This document shows, piece after piece, positions 36,981 to 45,938 of a stretch of DNA of 64,000 bases. The DNA lies in the NCBI RefSeq assembly GCF_000317475.1, contig NC_019729.1, positions 1,440,501 to 1,504,500 on the forward strand. The letters run 5' to 3'. The notes beneath the pieces are model-generated. The model worked only from the letters and a program-made list of their open reading frames with translations. It was not told the DNA's origin and made no database searches. Position 1 is the first letter of the stretch; every line of letters starts with the position of its first letter. This DNA is from Oscillatoria nigro-viridis PCC 7112 (lineage in GTDB: Bacteria; Cyanobacteriota; Cyanobacteriia; Cyanobacteriales; Microcoleaceae). A program made the translations under genes and the position numbers.

Positions 36981-38084
36981 ATGCGCTTAGAGCAGCTTCA
37001 AGCATTTCTTTCAGTTGCTGAAACTGGTAGCTTTCAGCAAGCAGCCCGGAAGTGTGGCGTAACCCAATCGACTATTAGCCGCCAAGTGCAGGGATTAGAA
37101 GCGGAAGTGGGTTTGTCGCTGTTTCACCGCACGGCCCACGCGAAACTGACTGTGGGAGGGGAATGCCTGCTGCCTCACGCTCGCAAAATCTGTCAGACTT
37201 GGCAAAATGCTGCAGAAGAATTGGGAGACTTACTGGCGGGAAAGCAGCCAGAACTTTGCGTGGCTGCGATTCATTCAGTTTGCGCTGCTTATTTGCCGCC
37301 TGTACTGCAAAAGTTTTGCCGCGACTATCCAGACGTGCAGTTGCGGGTGACTTCCCTGGGTAGCGATCGAGCTCTGAAAGTCCTCAAAGACGGTTTGGTG
37401 GACATCGCGGTGGTGATGAACAACCGCTATTTTACTCAAGCCCCGGAAATGTTGGTTGAGGTGCTCTACAATGAGCCGATCGAGGTGTTGATGGCGGCGG
37501 GTCATCCCCTGGCCCAGTACGATCGAGTACCTTGGCCGGAATTGATTTGTTACCCGCAAGTGGTGTTTAAGGACGGGTACGGAATGCAGCGGATGGTGCA
37601 AGAACAATTTGGACGCATCGGTGCTAAACTTCATGCTGTTTTGGAACTCAACACTCTTGATGCTTTTCGGGGTGTGGTGCGGCAGGGAGAATTGATTGCT
37701 TTGCTGCCGCATTCAGCTTTGGTGGAGGCGAAAACCGATCGCACTTTAGCCGTTCGGTCGATCGCCCAAGAGCGGTCAAATTCCAAGGTTTCGGCGATCG
37801 GTCAATCGGCGGCCGATCTAACATCTTGCACCATTCTCGAGAACGGGCAAGATGCCCATTCCACAAAAGATGAATTTTCTCGCTTCACAGGCATCTTGCC
37901 TGTTCCTAAAAGGCTGATTGAGAATGGTACAACATCTCAGACCGATCCCGCTTGGACTCGCGAAGTGGTGTTGGTGACAACTCACGATCGAATGCAAATT
38001 CCGCCGATCGCCCATTTCTGGAATCTGGTACGCGAATTTGTGCCGCCATGTGATGTCATCAAGCTAGAAAAATCAGGGAGTTAA
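36981..38084 (+). CDS. ntcB: NtcB-like LysR regulator with a repeat-derived insertion
   Basis: The 367-residue LysR protein has the winged HTH at 1-60 (MRLEQLQAFLSVAETGSF, CGVTQSTISRQVQGLEAEVG) and an effector domain. It resembles NtcB, the activator of nitrate assimilation in cyanobacteria. An exact NtcA promoter upstream and mobA downstream support this; CmpR/RbcR paralogues are the alternative. Residues about 263-321 form an extra segment (TILENGQDAHSTKDE, FTGILPVPKRLIENGTT) encoded by two inverted GGCATCTTGCC-type palindromes, between the conserved LAVRSIA and TREVVLVTTHDR. NtcB proteins are usually about 310 residues, so this matches an in-frame repeat insertion. Whether the product still works is unknown. 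Confidence 0.85.
   Translation: MRLEQLQAFLSVAETGSFQQAARKCGVTQSTISRQVQGLEAEVGLSLFHRTAHAKLTVGGECLLPHARKICQTWQNAAEELGDLLAGKQPELCVAAIHSVCAAYLPPVLQKFCRDYPDVQLRVTSLGSDRALKVLKDGLVDIAVVMNNRYFTQAPEMLVEVLYNEPIEVLMAAGHPLAQYDRVPWPELICYPQVVFKDGYGMQRMVQEQFGRIGAKLHAVLELNTLDAFRGVVRQGELIALLPHSALVEAKTDRTLAVRSIAQERSNSKVSAIGQSAADLTSCTILENGQDAHSTKDEFSRFTGILPVPKRLIENGTTSQTDPAWTREVVLVTTHDRMQIPPIAHFWNLVREFVPPCDVIKLEKSGS
37840..37915. repeat. palindromic repeat inside the ntcB coding sequence
   Basis: GGGCAAGATGCCC (about 37,846-37,858) and AGGCATCTTGCCT (about 37,900-37,912) are copies of the same palindrome core in opposite orientation, set in frame without stop codons. They match the family seen at 9,203-9,470 and 39,402-39,422. 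Confidence 0.8.
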
Positions 38085-38280
38085 TACCTTTTTAGATTTT
38101 AGATTTTAGATTTTAGATGGGGAATGACTGATGAAATAACGGTTTGGATATTTCCAACAATTGCCTGCTTTTTGGTAACTGGTATAATTCGATAATTTTA
38201 AATAGATAGTTCTAAAATTTAAATTTAAAACGGTTCAAATACTACCAATTACCCCTTACCAATTACCAACTTCAAATGTT

Positions 38281-39345
38281 ATGAGTGACGCATTTAGAGA
38301 ATTGCTGCGAAAAATTGGCAGCGGAGTACACACAGGAGAAAACTTAACTCGATCCGAAGCAGCAGCAGCCACGCGGATGATGCTGCTGGGGGAAGCAACA
38401 CCGGCTCAAATCGGAGCTTTTATGATTTCCCACCGCATTAAACGGCCCACTGGGGAAGAATTAGCCGGAATGCTCGATGCTTATGAAGAATTGGGGCCAG
38501 TGCTTGCCCCCCCAAACCGAGAAAAAGGGTTTTCCGTCTCTACCGTCGCCGTGTTTGGCGTTGCTTACGACGGGCGATCGCGCACGGCTCCAATTAGCCC
38601 AATAACCGCCCTAATTTTAGCCGCCTCTGGCGTGCCAAGTCTCATGCACGGGGGAGATACCATGCCAACCAAGGAAGGCATTCCCCTGATTGAAATTTGG
38701 CGCGGTTTGGGAGTTGACTGGAGAAAACTGAGTTTAGAAAAAGTCCAGCAAGTTTTTGACAATACAGGTTTGGGTTTTGTTTACCTTCCCAAGCATTTTC
38801 CTCAAGCCGCCGCTTTAGTTCCCTACCGCCGCGAAATTGGTAAACGGCCACCTTTTTCGACAATGGAGTTGATGTGGTGTCCCTGTACCGGCGACGTTAA
38901 CGTCATCTCCGGTTACGTCCACCCGCCCACAGAAGGTATGTTTCAACAAGCCTTTGAGTTGCGGGGAATCAAAAATTATACCACAGTCAAAGGATTGGAG
39001 GGAAGCTGCGATTTGCCGCGCGATCGTACTGCGATTATCGGCATTGCTAAGCCGGATGCCGAGTTCGAGCGACTGCTTTTATCCCACGGAGATTACGGTT
39101 TTAGCAGCACAAATCCTGCCTTGGAATCAGCCTCTGAGTTATTCAAACAAATGCAGGAAGTGTTGCTGGGAAAACCCTCGGAATTGATGCAGTCCGCTAT
39201 CTGGAACGGCGGATTTTATCTGTGGCGCAGCGGAGTTTGTTTGGATATGAACTCGGGTTTGATTGAGGCAGAAAATTTGTTGAATAGCGGTCAAGTCGTG
39301 CAAAAACTTGAGGAAGTTAGCCACGCCGTTAGTGTTTTGAGTTGA
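38281..39345 (+). CDS. anthranilate phosphoribosyltransferase-like protein (TrpD2/YbiB type)
   Basis: The 354-residue protein has the glycosyltransferase family 3 fold: an N-terminal helical domain (EAAAATRMMLLGEATPAQIGAFM) and the phosphoribosyl domain (HGGDTMPTKEGIPLIEIWRGLG, YLPKHFPQAAALVPYRREIGKRP). The usual GTGGD phosphate loop of TrpD is altered (FGVAYDGRSRTAP), pointing to a TrpD2-like protein rather than tryptophan biosynthesis. Its place between ntcB and mobA suggests a link to nitrate or molybdenum-cofactor metabolism (inference). The stop codon lies in the first copy of a heptamer array. Confidence 0.85.
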   Translation: MSDAFRELLRKIGSGVHTGENLTRSEAAAATRMMLLGEATPAQIGAFMISHRIKRPTGEELAGMLDAYEELGPVLAPPNREKGFSVSTVAVFGVAYDGRSRTAPISPITALILAASGVPSLMHGGDTMPTKEGIPLIEIWRGLGVDWRKLSLEKVQQVFDNTGLGFVYLPKHFPQAAALVPYRREIGKRPPFSTMELMWCPCTGDVNVISGYVHPPTEGMFQQAFELRGIKNYTTVKGLEGSCDLPRDRTAIIGIAKPDAEFERLLLSHGDYGFSSTNPALESASELFKQMQEVLLGKPSELMQSAIWNGGFYLWRSGVCLDMNSGLIEAENLLNSGQVVQKLEEVSHAVSVLS

Positions 39346-39490
39346 CAGTTGACAGTTGACAGTTGACAGTTGACTACTAGACATCTCCAATAATTATTGT
39401 GGAACAGGCATCTTGCCTGTTCAAAACAGGCAATTCTTGCGATAACTACTGACTAATAACTAATAACTAATAACTAATAACTAATGACTA
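39339..39490. repeat. heptamer arrays and palindrome between trpD2-like gene and mobA
   Basis: GTTGACA is repeated about five times (39,340-39,373). The perfect palindrome GAACAGGCA-TCT-TGCCTGTTC follows (39,402-39,422), then ACTAATA/ACTAATG heptamers (about 39,447-39,490) which supply the mobA start codon. There is no unique promoter-like sequence left in this spacer. Confidence 0.88.
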
Positions 39491-40102
39491 ATGACTAATG
39501 ACAATCATCAAATTGCTGTAATTGTACTTGCAGGCGGTCAAAGTTCGCGGATGGGTAGGGATAAAGCTATGCTGGAAATTGACGGCAAATCCCTATTGCA
39601 GCGGGCGTTGGAAGTTGCCGCAGTTGTAACCCCCGAAGTTTATGTTCTGACTGCTTGGCCCGATCGCTATCGATCGACCTTAACCGAAACATCCCAATTT
39701 CTGGTAGAGTACAATCCGGGCTCCGGGCCCTTGGTTGCATTGACTCAGGGATTGACAGAAATTGCCGCCGAGTGGATTTTACTGTTAGCTTGCGATTTGC
39801 CTTTGTTGGATGCCCAGATTATTCAAAACTGGGCAAGTCAGTTAACAGAGTTTCCCCCATCAACTTTAGCAGTTGTGCCTTATCAAAATTCGCGCTGGGA
39901 GCCTTTGTGCGGCTTCTACCGCCAAAAAGCTCTGCCCAGTTTGCAAAGTTTTATTGACAAAGGGGGACGTTCCTTTCAAGCGTGGTTAAATCAAATCTCC
40001 GCAATCCCTCTACCTGTAGGGGAACGAGAAGCAGTAATGTTATCCAATTGCAATACATTAGAAGAGTTTGAGCAATTAAAAGGTAAAATGGTTAACGGTT
40101 GA
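39491..40102 (+). CDS. mobA: molybdenum cofactor guanylyltransferase
   Basis: The 203-residue nucleotidyltransferase has the MobA signature VLAGGQSSRMGRDKAML (residues 12-28), then LLACDLPLLDAQII with the metal-binding Asp, and VVPYQNSRWEPLCGFYR. MobA adds GMP to molybdopterin to give the bis-MGD or MGD form used by enzymes such as nitrate reductase, which fits its place after ntcB. Cyanobacterial MobA proteins are about 190-210 residues, so length is normal. The ATG at 39,491 is the last of several ATGs in an ACTAATG heptamer array. Confidence 0.92.
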   Translation: MTNDNHQIAVIVLAGGQSSRMGRDKAMLEIDGKSLLQRALEVAAVVTPEVYVLTAWPDRYRSTLTETSQFLVEYNPGSGPLVALTQGLTEIAAEWILLLACDLPLLDAQIIQNWASQLTEFPPSTLAVVPYQNSRWEPLCGFYRQKALPSLQSFIDKGGRSFQAWLNQISAIPLPVGEREAVMLSNCNTLEEFEQLKGKMVNG

Positions 40103-40172
40103 CAGTTGACAGTTGACAGTTAACTGACTACTGACTACTGACTACTGACTACTGACTACTGACTACTGACTA
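40103..40172. repeat. heptamer array between mobA and the aminotransferase gene
   Basis: GTTGACA units (from about 40,095) change to GACTACT units (about 40,125-40,171). The array ends in ...ACTAATG, whose ATG (40,173) is the start codon of the next gene. The entire spacer is repeat. Confidence 0.88.
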
Positions 40173-41348
40173 ATGATTAACGAATATTGGTTGCTCGATC
40201 GCAATATAACTTTCCTCAATCACGGCTCTTTTGGGGCCTGTCCGATTCCCGTACTGGAAGCGCAAACCGCTTTTCGGGAACAACTGGAAAGAGAACCTTT
40301 GCGCTTTTTAATGCGGGAATTTGAACCCTTATTGGATAATGCAAGAAATCAGTTAGCCGCCTTTATCGGTGCGAGTGAGGATGACTTAGCCTTTGTCCCG
40401 AATGCGACCACGGGAGTAAATGCAGTTTTGCGATCGCTCTATTTTTCTCCGGGAGACGAATTGCTCACTACAAATCAGGAATACAACGCTTGCCGCAACA
40501 CACTTAATTTTGTAGCCGAGCGTACAGGCGCTAAAGTAATAGTAGCAGAAGTCCCCTTTCCCATTGAGTCACCCGACCAAATTATTGAAGCAATAATTAA
40601 GTGCGTTTCACCGCAAACAAAGTTAGCCTTATTAGACCACGTTGTGAGCCAAACAGGTTTAATCTTTCCCATCAAACAGTTAGTCGGTGAGTTAGCTAAC
40701 CGTGGCGTGGATGTATTGGTAGACGGAGCTCACGCGCCGGGAATGGTAGCACTGAATTTAGATGAAATTGGCGCGGCTTACTATACGGGAAATTGCCACA
40801 AGTGGCTGTGCGCGCCGAAAGGTGCGGGCTTTTTATACGTGCGGCGCGACAAGCAAGATGCCATTCGACCAACTACAATCAGTCACGGTGCTAACTCGCC
40901 CCGCGCTGATAAATCCCGCTTTCAACTAGAATTTGACTGGATGGGAACAGTCGATCCGAGTCCCTATTTGTGCGTGCCTGTAGCTATTGATTTTATGGGT
41001 TCTTTGTTGAGCGGCGGCTGGCCGGAATTGATGGCGAAAAATCATGCTTTAGCATTGGCGGGTAGAAAAATATTGGCGGACAAATTAGATTTGCCACTGC
41101 CTTGTCCTGATGAAATGGTGGGTTCGATGGCAGTTGTGCCACTGCCAGACTCCCAGTCTGATGTGGTTGCAAAGGGAGGAATTCCACCTTTGCAAGAGGC
41201 GCTGTGGGAGATTTTTAAAATTGAAGTTCCGGTGATTCCTTGGCCGGATGCTAGCAAGCAGTTGGTGAGGCTCTCGGCTCAGTTATACAATACTTTGCCG
41301 CAGTATCAATATTTAGCTAAGGCGCTGGTTGAGCTGACGAGAATTTGA
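40173..41348 (+). CDS. class V PLP-dependent aminotransferase (isopenicillin-N-epimerase-like)
   Basis: This 391-residue enzyme opens with LDRNITFLNHGSFGACPIPV, typical of isopenicillin N epimerase/cysteine-desulfurase-like class V proteins. The PLP lysine lies in GNCHKWLCAPKGAGFLYV (K of HKW, about residue 210) and the cofactor-binding Asp in VDGAHAPGMV. Substrate is unknown; members can act as desulfurases, lyases or epimerases. A sulfur-transfer role for molybdopterin synthesis is tempting because mobA is next to it, but nothing in the sequence proves it. Confidence 0.88.
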   Translation: MINEYWLLDRNITFLNHGSFGACPIPVLEAQTAFREQLEREPLRFLMREFEPLLDNARNQLAAFIGASEDDLAFVPNATTGVNAVLRSLYFSPGDELLTTNQEYNACRNTLNFVAERTGAKVIVAEVPFPIESPDQIIEAIIKCVSPQTKLALLDHVVSQTGLIFPIKQLVGELANRGVDVLVDGAHAPGMVALNLDEIGAAYYTGNCHKWLCAPKGAGFLYVRRDKQDAIRPTTISHGANSPRADKSRFQLEFDWMGTVDPSPYLCVPVAIDFMGSLLSGGWPELMAKNHALALAGRKILADKLDLPLPCPDEMVGSMAVVPLPDSQSDVVAKGGIPPLQEALWEIFKIEVPVIPWPDASKQLVRLSAQLYNTLPQYQYLAKALVELTRI

Positions 41349-41772
41349 GCTGGAGCTTCCCGAAAAGAAACATCACACCCAGCTACAAACAGTTATAGGT
41401 TTGTAGTTAGGGTGTCGGTTCTCATAGTTTCGGAGAATACAGATTATTCGTCCTTACTATAAACGTAGTAAGGGTTAGACAAATAGGCACAATAAGAGTC
41501 AAAATTATGCCAGGAATCACCTTTATTCCTGTTTAATTGGGCTACTATTTACCTAAAATAAAAAACTCCCCAAAAAACCTCTAAAACCCCATCGCCCTCA
41601 ACTTCACCCATCCGCCCAAACCGAATAAAATTTGTAAAGAACCCGCAAAATTTCCTAAGTTAAAACAGGGTTGTCAAATCGGATAGCGCACAACTTCCGC
41701 GCAACATAATATAATGTATCCACACTTGCATTTTCGCAGACAAAACAAAGGAAATCAAAAGAGGCGAATACC
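41349..41772. other. intergenic region with one hairpin
   Basis: A two-part hairpin (CACCC-AG-CTACAAAC, 41,376-41,390, with GTTTGTAG-TTA-GGGTG, 41,399-41,414) follows the aminotransferase stop and may act as a terminator, though no T-run follows. A TATAAT box lies at 41,710-41,715, about 60 bp before the next gene, without a clear -35 partner. Confidence 0.45.
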
Positions 41773-42120
41773 ATGTCCAATGCCATGATGGTAATTTACC
41801 CCTATCGCGAACAGTACACCTGGGTTTTTGACGACGAGCGAGTCGGACTTGTCCGAGAACCATTTGTTCAGGGCGTCCCCGAAATGATTAACGCGCTTGT
41901 CGCAGACATTCCCAATGCCGCTCAAGGTTTCCGACTCTTATTTTCAGCCAATCCATTTCCCGGATATCAAGCAGAAATGCTGTGGTTGAAAGCAGAATAC
42001 GGCGGTAACTGGTATCGGTGGGAATCGAAAAATCTCGAAGGCTGGCTGTGTCCGGCTATGTTCAAATACTTTCCAGAAGCACCGCCCAAGTTTTACTGCA
42101 AAGCTGAAAAACTGCAATAA
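41773..42120 (+). CDS. DUF6717-like small conserved protein
   Basis: The 115-residue protein starts MMVIYPYREQYTWVFDDERV after five residues and holds GLVREPFV, GFRLLFSANPFPGYQ, WLKAEYGGNWY and LEGWLCPAMFKYFPEAPP. From memory this matches the DUF6717 family of unknown function. GAGG lies 9 bases upstream of the ATG. It is followed after 14 bp by the LCP gene, so the two probably form an operon. Confidence 0.75.
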   Translation: MSNAMMVIYPYREQYTWVFDDERVGLVREPFVQGVPEMINALVADIPNAAQGFRLLFSANPFPGYQAEMLWLKAEYGGNWYRWESKNLEGWLCPAMFKYFPEAPPKFYCKAEKLQ

Positions 42121-42134
42121 TCAACAGCAAGTCA

Positions 42135-43484
42135 ATGAAAAACTTGTCAATTTTTAAAAGAGACTTTGTTACACCAGTCGATCAAACATCTCGAAAAAAG
42201 CCTAAATTCTTCCTGTATATAGTGGGGCTATTTTTCCTAGTTTTCACAGCCGCAATCTCGGCCACATTGGGGGCAATTACTGCCCTTTTAGCTCCCGTGG
42301 AACCGCCAATTATCAATAGAGTATTAGAGGCGACGGGCTTTGACTATCTATCCTCCAACCGCTCAGGATACCGCCTGTCGCGGTCAGTTAATATCTTGAT
42401 CTTGGGAATTGACGGCGTGCCGGAAGCTGCCGCCAATTCCCCTAAGATATTTAACGGTCGCAGCGATACCATACTCTTATTTCACCTCGATCCTAGAGAT
42501 AAATCTATTAGTTTGCTTTCAGTTCCGCGAGATACTCAAGTCGAAGTTCCCGGAATTAGCTTCAGCAAAATTAGCGAAGCCAATGCTAGAGGAGGAGCCG
42601 CTTTGGCAACGCGATTGGTTAGCAGTATGCTGAACAATACGACAATTGAAAGATACGTGCGAGTCAGCAGCAATGCGTTTCGGGAATTAGTCGATTTGTT
42701 GGGCGGAGTTGAGGTATTTGTACCTCGCGCGATGTCCTATACAGATACCGCTCAAAAGTTAAAAATAAACTTAGGCAAGGGATGGCAAACTCTCAACGGA
42801 GAACAAGCAGAACAATTTGCTCGATTTCGCAACGACGGTTTAGGAGATATCGGCCGCATTCAGCGGCAGCAATCTTTAATTCAAGCTATTCGAGACCGCC
42901 TCGCAAGTCCATCAGTATTGGTGCGCTTGCCACAAATTGTTCGATTGATGCAAAAATATGTGGATACAAACCTAAATTATGAGGAAATATTGACGCTGGC
43001 AAATTTCGGTTTGCAATTGGATCGAGATAATTTTAAAATGGTAATGTTGCCTGGACGTTCTAGTTCAGAAACAGGGGATTTGAGGAGTTATTGGATGGTA
43101 GATGCGCTCGGGCGCGATCGCATTATGACACAATATTTCAACCAGAGCGTGCCGGATTTTGCACAAGGACGATTTCGCAATCCAACCGAGTCTGTTTTGC
43201 CCAAAAACCTCAAAATAGCCGTCCAAAACGCTTCTAGCAAACCGACAGCAGCCAAAACCGTTAGTGAATTTCTCACAAAAAAAGGCTTTTTTAATGTATC
43301 TGTAGTGCAGGATTCGCCCCAGAAGCAGCGTCAAAGTCAAATTATTGTTCAGCAAGGCGATTTAGAGGCAGCAAATCTACTGCAAAAAGAATTAGGTGGC
43401 GGTAAACTTGAAGCATCTTCTACCGGTGAAATTAATTCTGACTTGACACTTCGCGTCGGCGAAGATTGGGTAAAGCGATTTTAA
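42135..43484 (+). CDS. LytR-CpsA-Psr (LCP) family ligase with C-terminal LytR_C domain
   Basis: The 449-residue protein has one N-terminal membrane helix ([21 protein letters not shown], about 25-45), the LCP domain (NILILGIDG near 86, [27 protein letters not shown] with the catalytic arginines, [16 protein letters not shown]) and a LytR_C region ([21 protein letters not shown]). LCP enzymes attach glycans from lipid carriers to the cell wall. It may serve the polysaccharide locus 10 kb away (inference). The C terminus stops just before an 18-copy heptamer array. Confidence 0.9.
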   Translation: MKNLSIFKRDFVTPVDQTSRKKPKFFLYIVGLFFLVFTAAISATLGAITALLAPVEPPIINRVLEATGFDYLSSNRSGYRLSRSVNILILGIDGVPEAAANSPKIFNGRSDTILLFHLDPRDKSISLLSVPRDTQVEVPGISFSKISEANARGGAALATRLVSSMLNNTTIERYVRVSSNAFRELVDLLGGVEVFVPRAMSYTDTAQKLKINLGKGWQTLNGEQAEQFARFRNDGLGDIGRIQRQQSLIQAIRDRLASPSVLVRLPQIVRLMQKYVDTNLNYEEILTLANFGLQLDRDNFKMVMLPGRSSSETGDLRSYWMVDALGRDRIMTQYFNQSVPDFAQGRFRNPTESVLPKNLKIAVQNASSKPTAAKTVSEFLTKKGFFNVSVVQDSPQKQRQSQIIVQQGDLEAANLLQKELGGGKLEASSTGEINSDLTLRVGEDWVKRF

Positions 43485-43486
43485 TT

Positions 43487-43612
43487 AGTCAACAGTCAAC
43501 AGTCAACAGTCAACAGTCAACAGTCAACAGTCAACAGTCAACAGTCAACAGTCAACAGTCAACAGTCAACAGTCAACAGTCAACAGTCAACAGTCAACAG
43601 TCAACAGTCAAC
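43487..43612. repeat. 18 perfect tandem copies of AGTCAAC
   Basis: A 126-bp array of exactly 18 identical 7-bp units starts 3 bp after the LCP stop codon. On the plus strand the unit has no stop in any frame (SQQSTVN repeated), so an open frame runs through it into the next gene. This matches the CAACAGT-type STRR of filamentous cyanobacteria. Confidence 0.97.
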
Positions 43613-43639
43613 TATGCCCAATTCCCCATTCCCATCATC

Positions 43640-44149
43640 ATGAAAAGTGTTTTCCGAATTTTCCTCAGCCTGGTTTTAAGTTTAGTGTTGGCTTGTGCGT
43701 GGGTGCTGCTGAGTGCTACTCCGGCATTTGCCCTGCCGAAAACAAATATTAATTACACAAATATTAATTTGTCCGATCGCGATTTTTCCAACTCGGATTT
43801 AGCGGGGGGAACATTTGTGGCCGCTGAAATGCGGGGAACAAATTTTCAAGGTGCTGATTTAACTAATGCGATTTTGACTAAAGGAGTTTTGCTGAATGCC
43901 AACTTGTCAGGTGCCAACCTCTCCGGCGCTTTGGCAGATAGAGTTACATTCGACGGCGCTAATTTGACGAATGCTAATTTTACCGAGGCAATTATGACTC
44001 GAACTCGGTTTTTTGATGCTGCAATTTCCGGCGCTGATTTTAGTGACGCGATTATCGACGCTTATCAAGTGAGTATCCTGTGCGAGAAAGCAGATGGTGT
44101 CAATCCCGTGACGGGAGTTTCTACCCGCGAAAGTTTGGGATGTCCGTAG
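43640..44149 (+). CDS. exported pentapeptide-repeat protein
   Basis: I start at ATG 43,640, giving 169 residues with a clear signal peptide ([18 protein letters not shown]...ATPAFA, cleavage after about residue 31). About sixteen pentapeptide repeats follow (for example [37 protein letters not shown]), which form a right-handed beta helix. The C-terminal tail has two cysteines (ILCEKAD and LGCP) that could make a disulfide. It is probably periplasmic or thylakoid-lumenal. A longer frame from 43,466 only adds translated heptamer repeat. Function is unknown. Confidence 0.88.
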   Translation: MKSVFRIFLSLVLSLVLACAWVLLSATPAFALPKTNINYTNINLSDRDFSNSDLAGGTFVAAEMRGTNFQGADLTNAILTKGVLLNANLSGANLSGALADRVTFDGANLTNANFTEAIMTRTRFFDAAISGADFSDAIIDAYQVSILCEKADGVNPVTGVSTRESLGCP

Positions 44150-44276
44150 AAATTCACACTAAAAAAAATCCCTGGGTAATTATTTGATTAGATGCACCTG
44201 TAGCAAGGTAAAATACGCACATTAAAGCCCCTCTCCAGCAAGGCGAGGGGTTTGAGCAAATTTCCAAGTATCGGCT

Positions 44277-45530
44277 CTATCGAGCGCTACAAATGCCTGT
44301 GCTGGCAGTAGCAACTACCAAATCGGAATTCAACAGCAAATCTAAATCGGTGTCGGGATTAACAGCATACAAATCGACTTTATCTCTACCCAAAAACACC
44401 CCGATCAAAGTCCCGATTCCCGCACCGCCGAGCACCTCTTCAGTCGCGATCGCCCGATCGCCCGTAACACCTGCGATCGCCGCCGCTGCTGCTGCACCCA
44501 ACGCCGTATTCTTAATCAGATTGCCAACATTAACGCCCTTGGTAACAGTTTCTTTCTTAGTAATCAGTTGCGAAGTGGCATTGAGAGGCACTCTGTTGCC
44601 GTTGAGGATACTTAATTCTTGAGCCACAAACTGAACGCCCGAAGCAGTCGATCGCAATTCGCCGCTAATTTTCGAGCCTTCCGGTATCAGCACTTGGCCG
44701 TTATTGCCCGCGATATCAGCAGCTACAGTCAGCGTAATCGGAGACTTGTCATTAGGGGCGAGCAAAATCTTGCCTTTTGTGTACTCGATTGGGATAGTCA
44801 CCCCCTTGGGAATTTGCACAGCAACAGATTCGCTAACATCAATCTTGGCAATGTAAGGAGAATTAATTGCTCTTGCTTGATTGGTACTCACTAATGTTTG
44901 ATAGATAAAAGCAGCTACTTCAGCTCGCGTTGCTGACTTGTTGGGTTTGAGAGATTTAGGATTGGGATAGCTGACAACCAACTGTTTTTCAGTAGCAGCA
45001 GCAACGCTTTTGACAGCATAACTTTGAATCTCACCCGCATCATTATAGTAGCTGAGAACATCTTGAAAATTGCAGGTAGGCTCATAGCCCATTCCATTAT
45101 TTAAAGCGACTACAACTTGAACGCGAGGAATCTGCTGTGTGGGTCTGAAAACATTGCCGGGATAGCCAGACATCCATCCCATTTCGTAAGCTTCGGCGAT
45201 CGCCCCGCTTGCCCAAAAATTAGACGGAACATCGACAAACCTTACAGCAGCGCGGGTTTTTGCCTTTTTCACAGAACGCACCATTGCCGCAAATTCAGCC
45301 CGCGTTACCGGTGCATCCGGGCGGAAGCTGCCATCGGGAAATCCTTTGATAATGCCTCTTTCTGACAAATCTTGAATAAAGTCTTTTGCCCAGTAGTTAT
45401 TATTAACATCCGAAAAAGCTGTCTGAGCAAAAGCAGGCGCGGGAGCTAGCATCGGCGCTGCGGTTCCGGCAACTGTTCCCAATGTTAATAAAACAGATGT
45501 ACCGGATTTAATGCGATGTAATACAGACAT
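44277..45530 (-). CDS. S-layer homology (SLH) domain protein
   Basis: The 417-residue product has a signal peptide (SGTSVLLTLGTVAGTAAPML...APAFAQ), then SLH repeats at about 35-210 (FSDVNNNYWAKDFIQDLSERGIIKGFPDGS, FRPDAPVTRAEFAAMV, FWASGAIAEAYEMGWMSGYP). A C-terminal part follows with a beta-rich region and a glycine/alanine-rich helix (LGAAAAAAIAGVTGD). SLH domains bind cell-wall polymers, so this is a cell-envelope protein. ATG 45,530 is chosen because GGAGAA lies 8 bases upstream; the longer frame would start at TTG. Confidence 0.9.
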   Translation of the reverse strand: MSVLHRIKSGTSVLLTLGTVAGTAAPMLAPAPAFAQTAFSDVNNNYWAKDFIQDLSERGIIKGFPDGSFRPDAPVTRAEFAAMVRSVKKAKTRAAVRFVDVPSNFWASGAIAEAYEMGWMSGYPGNVFRPTQQIPRVQVVVALNNGMGYEPTCNFQDVLSYYNDAGEIQSYAVKSVAAATEKQLVVSYPNPKSLKPNKSATRAEVAAFIYQTLVSTNQARAINSPYIAKIDVSESVAVQIPKGVTIPIEYTKGKILLAPNDKSPITLTVAADIAGNNGQVLIPEGSKISGELRSTASGVQFVAQELSILNGNRVPLNATSQLITKKETVTKGVNVGNLIKNTALGAAAAAAIAGVTGDRAIATEEVLGGAGIGTLIGVFLGRDKVDLYAVNPDTDLDLLLNSDLVVATASTGICSAR

Positions 45531-45938
45531 TTTTTGATTCTCCAATTTACACAAGTTTTTTATTGAGGACAAGCAAGCTTTTGATAGGCTGATTGATTCT
45601 GCCCGAACTTGCTTTTTTCCTCACTTATGTAATCATTATTGAATGCTTTTATTTTTAGTGCGGGGAAGATACGGTATTTTAAAATAAATATTTTTATTAT
45701 TAGTGTGGAATTTAAAAAAGCTTAAATCCCTTAAAATCCTTATGTTGCTTATCTCCCTTATCTACCTTGTCTCTGCAATTAACAGGATTTACGGACAAAG
45801 CGGTTTGATATGCGATCGCGAGCGCATACCAAATTGTATGAGATTGATTTAACAAAAAAGCAATTGCCTGTCGCTAAAATTTAACTATCGGCGATCGCAA
45901 TATTTTGGCTCTACATTAAATCGAACACAAGTTTTTTT
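45531..45938. other. intergenic region, AT-rich
   Basis: About 400 bp between two minus-strand genes. It must contain the SLH gene promoter. I see no RNA gene, repeat array or mobile element end here. Confidence 0.45.

Noticed and set aside
43466..43639. N-terminal extension of the pentapeptide protein
   Set aside because: It is translated heptamer repeat; the signal peptide at ATG 43,640 marks the real start.
44228..44250. CCCCTC...GAGGGG hairpin as terminator between convergent genes
   Set aside because: A 6-bp core with an 11-base loop and no T-run; similar sequence also occurs near 3,330 without a terminator context.
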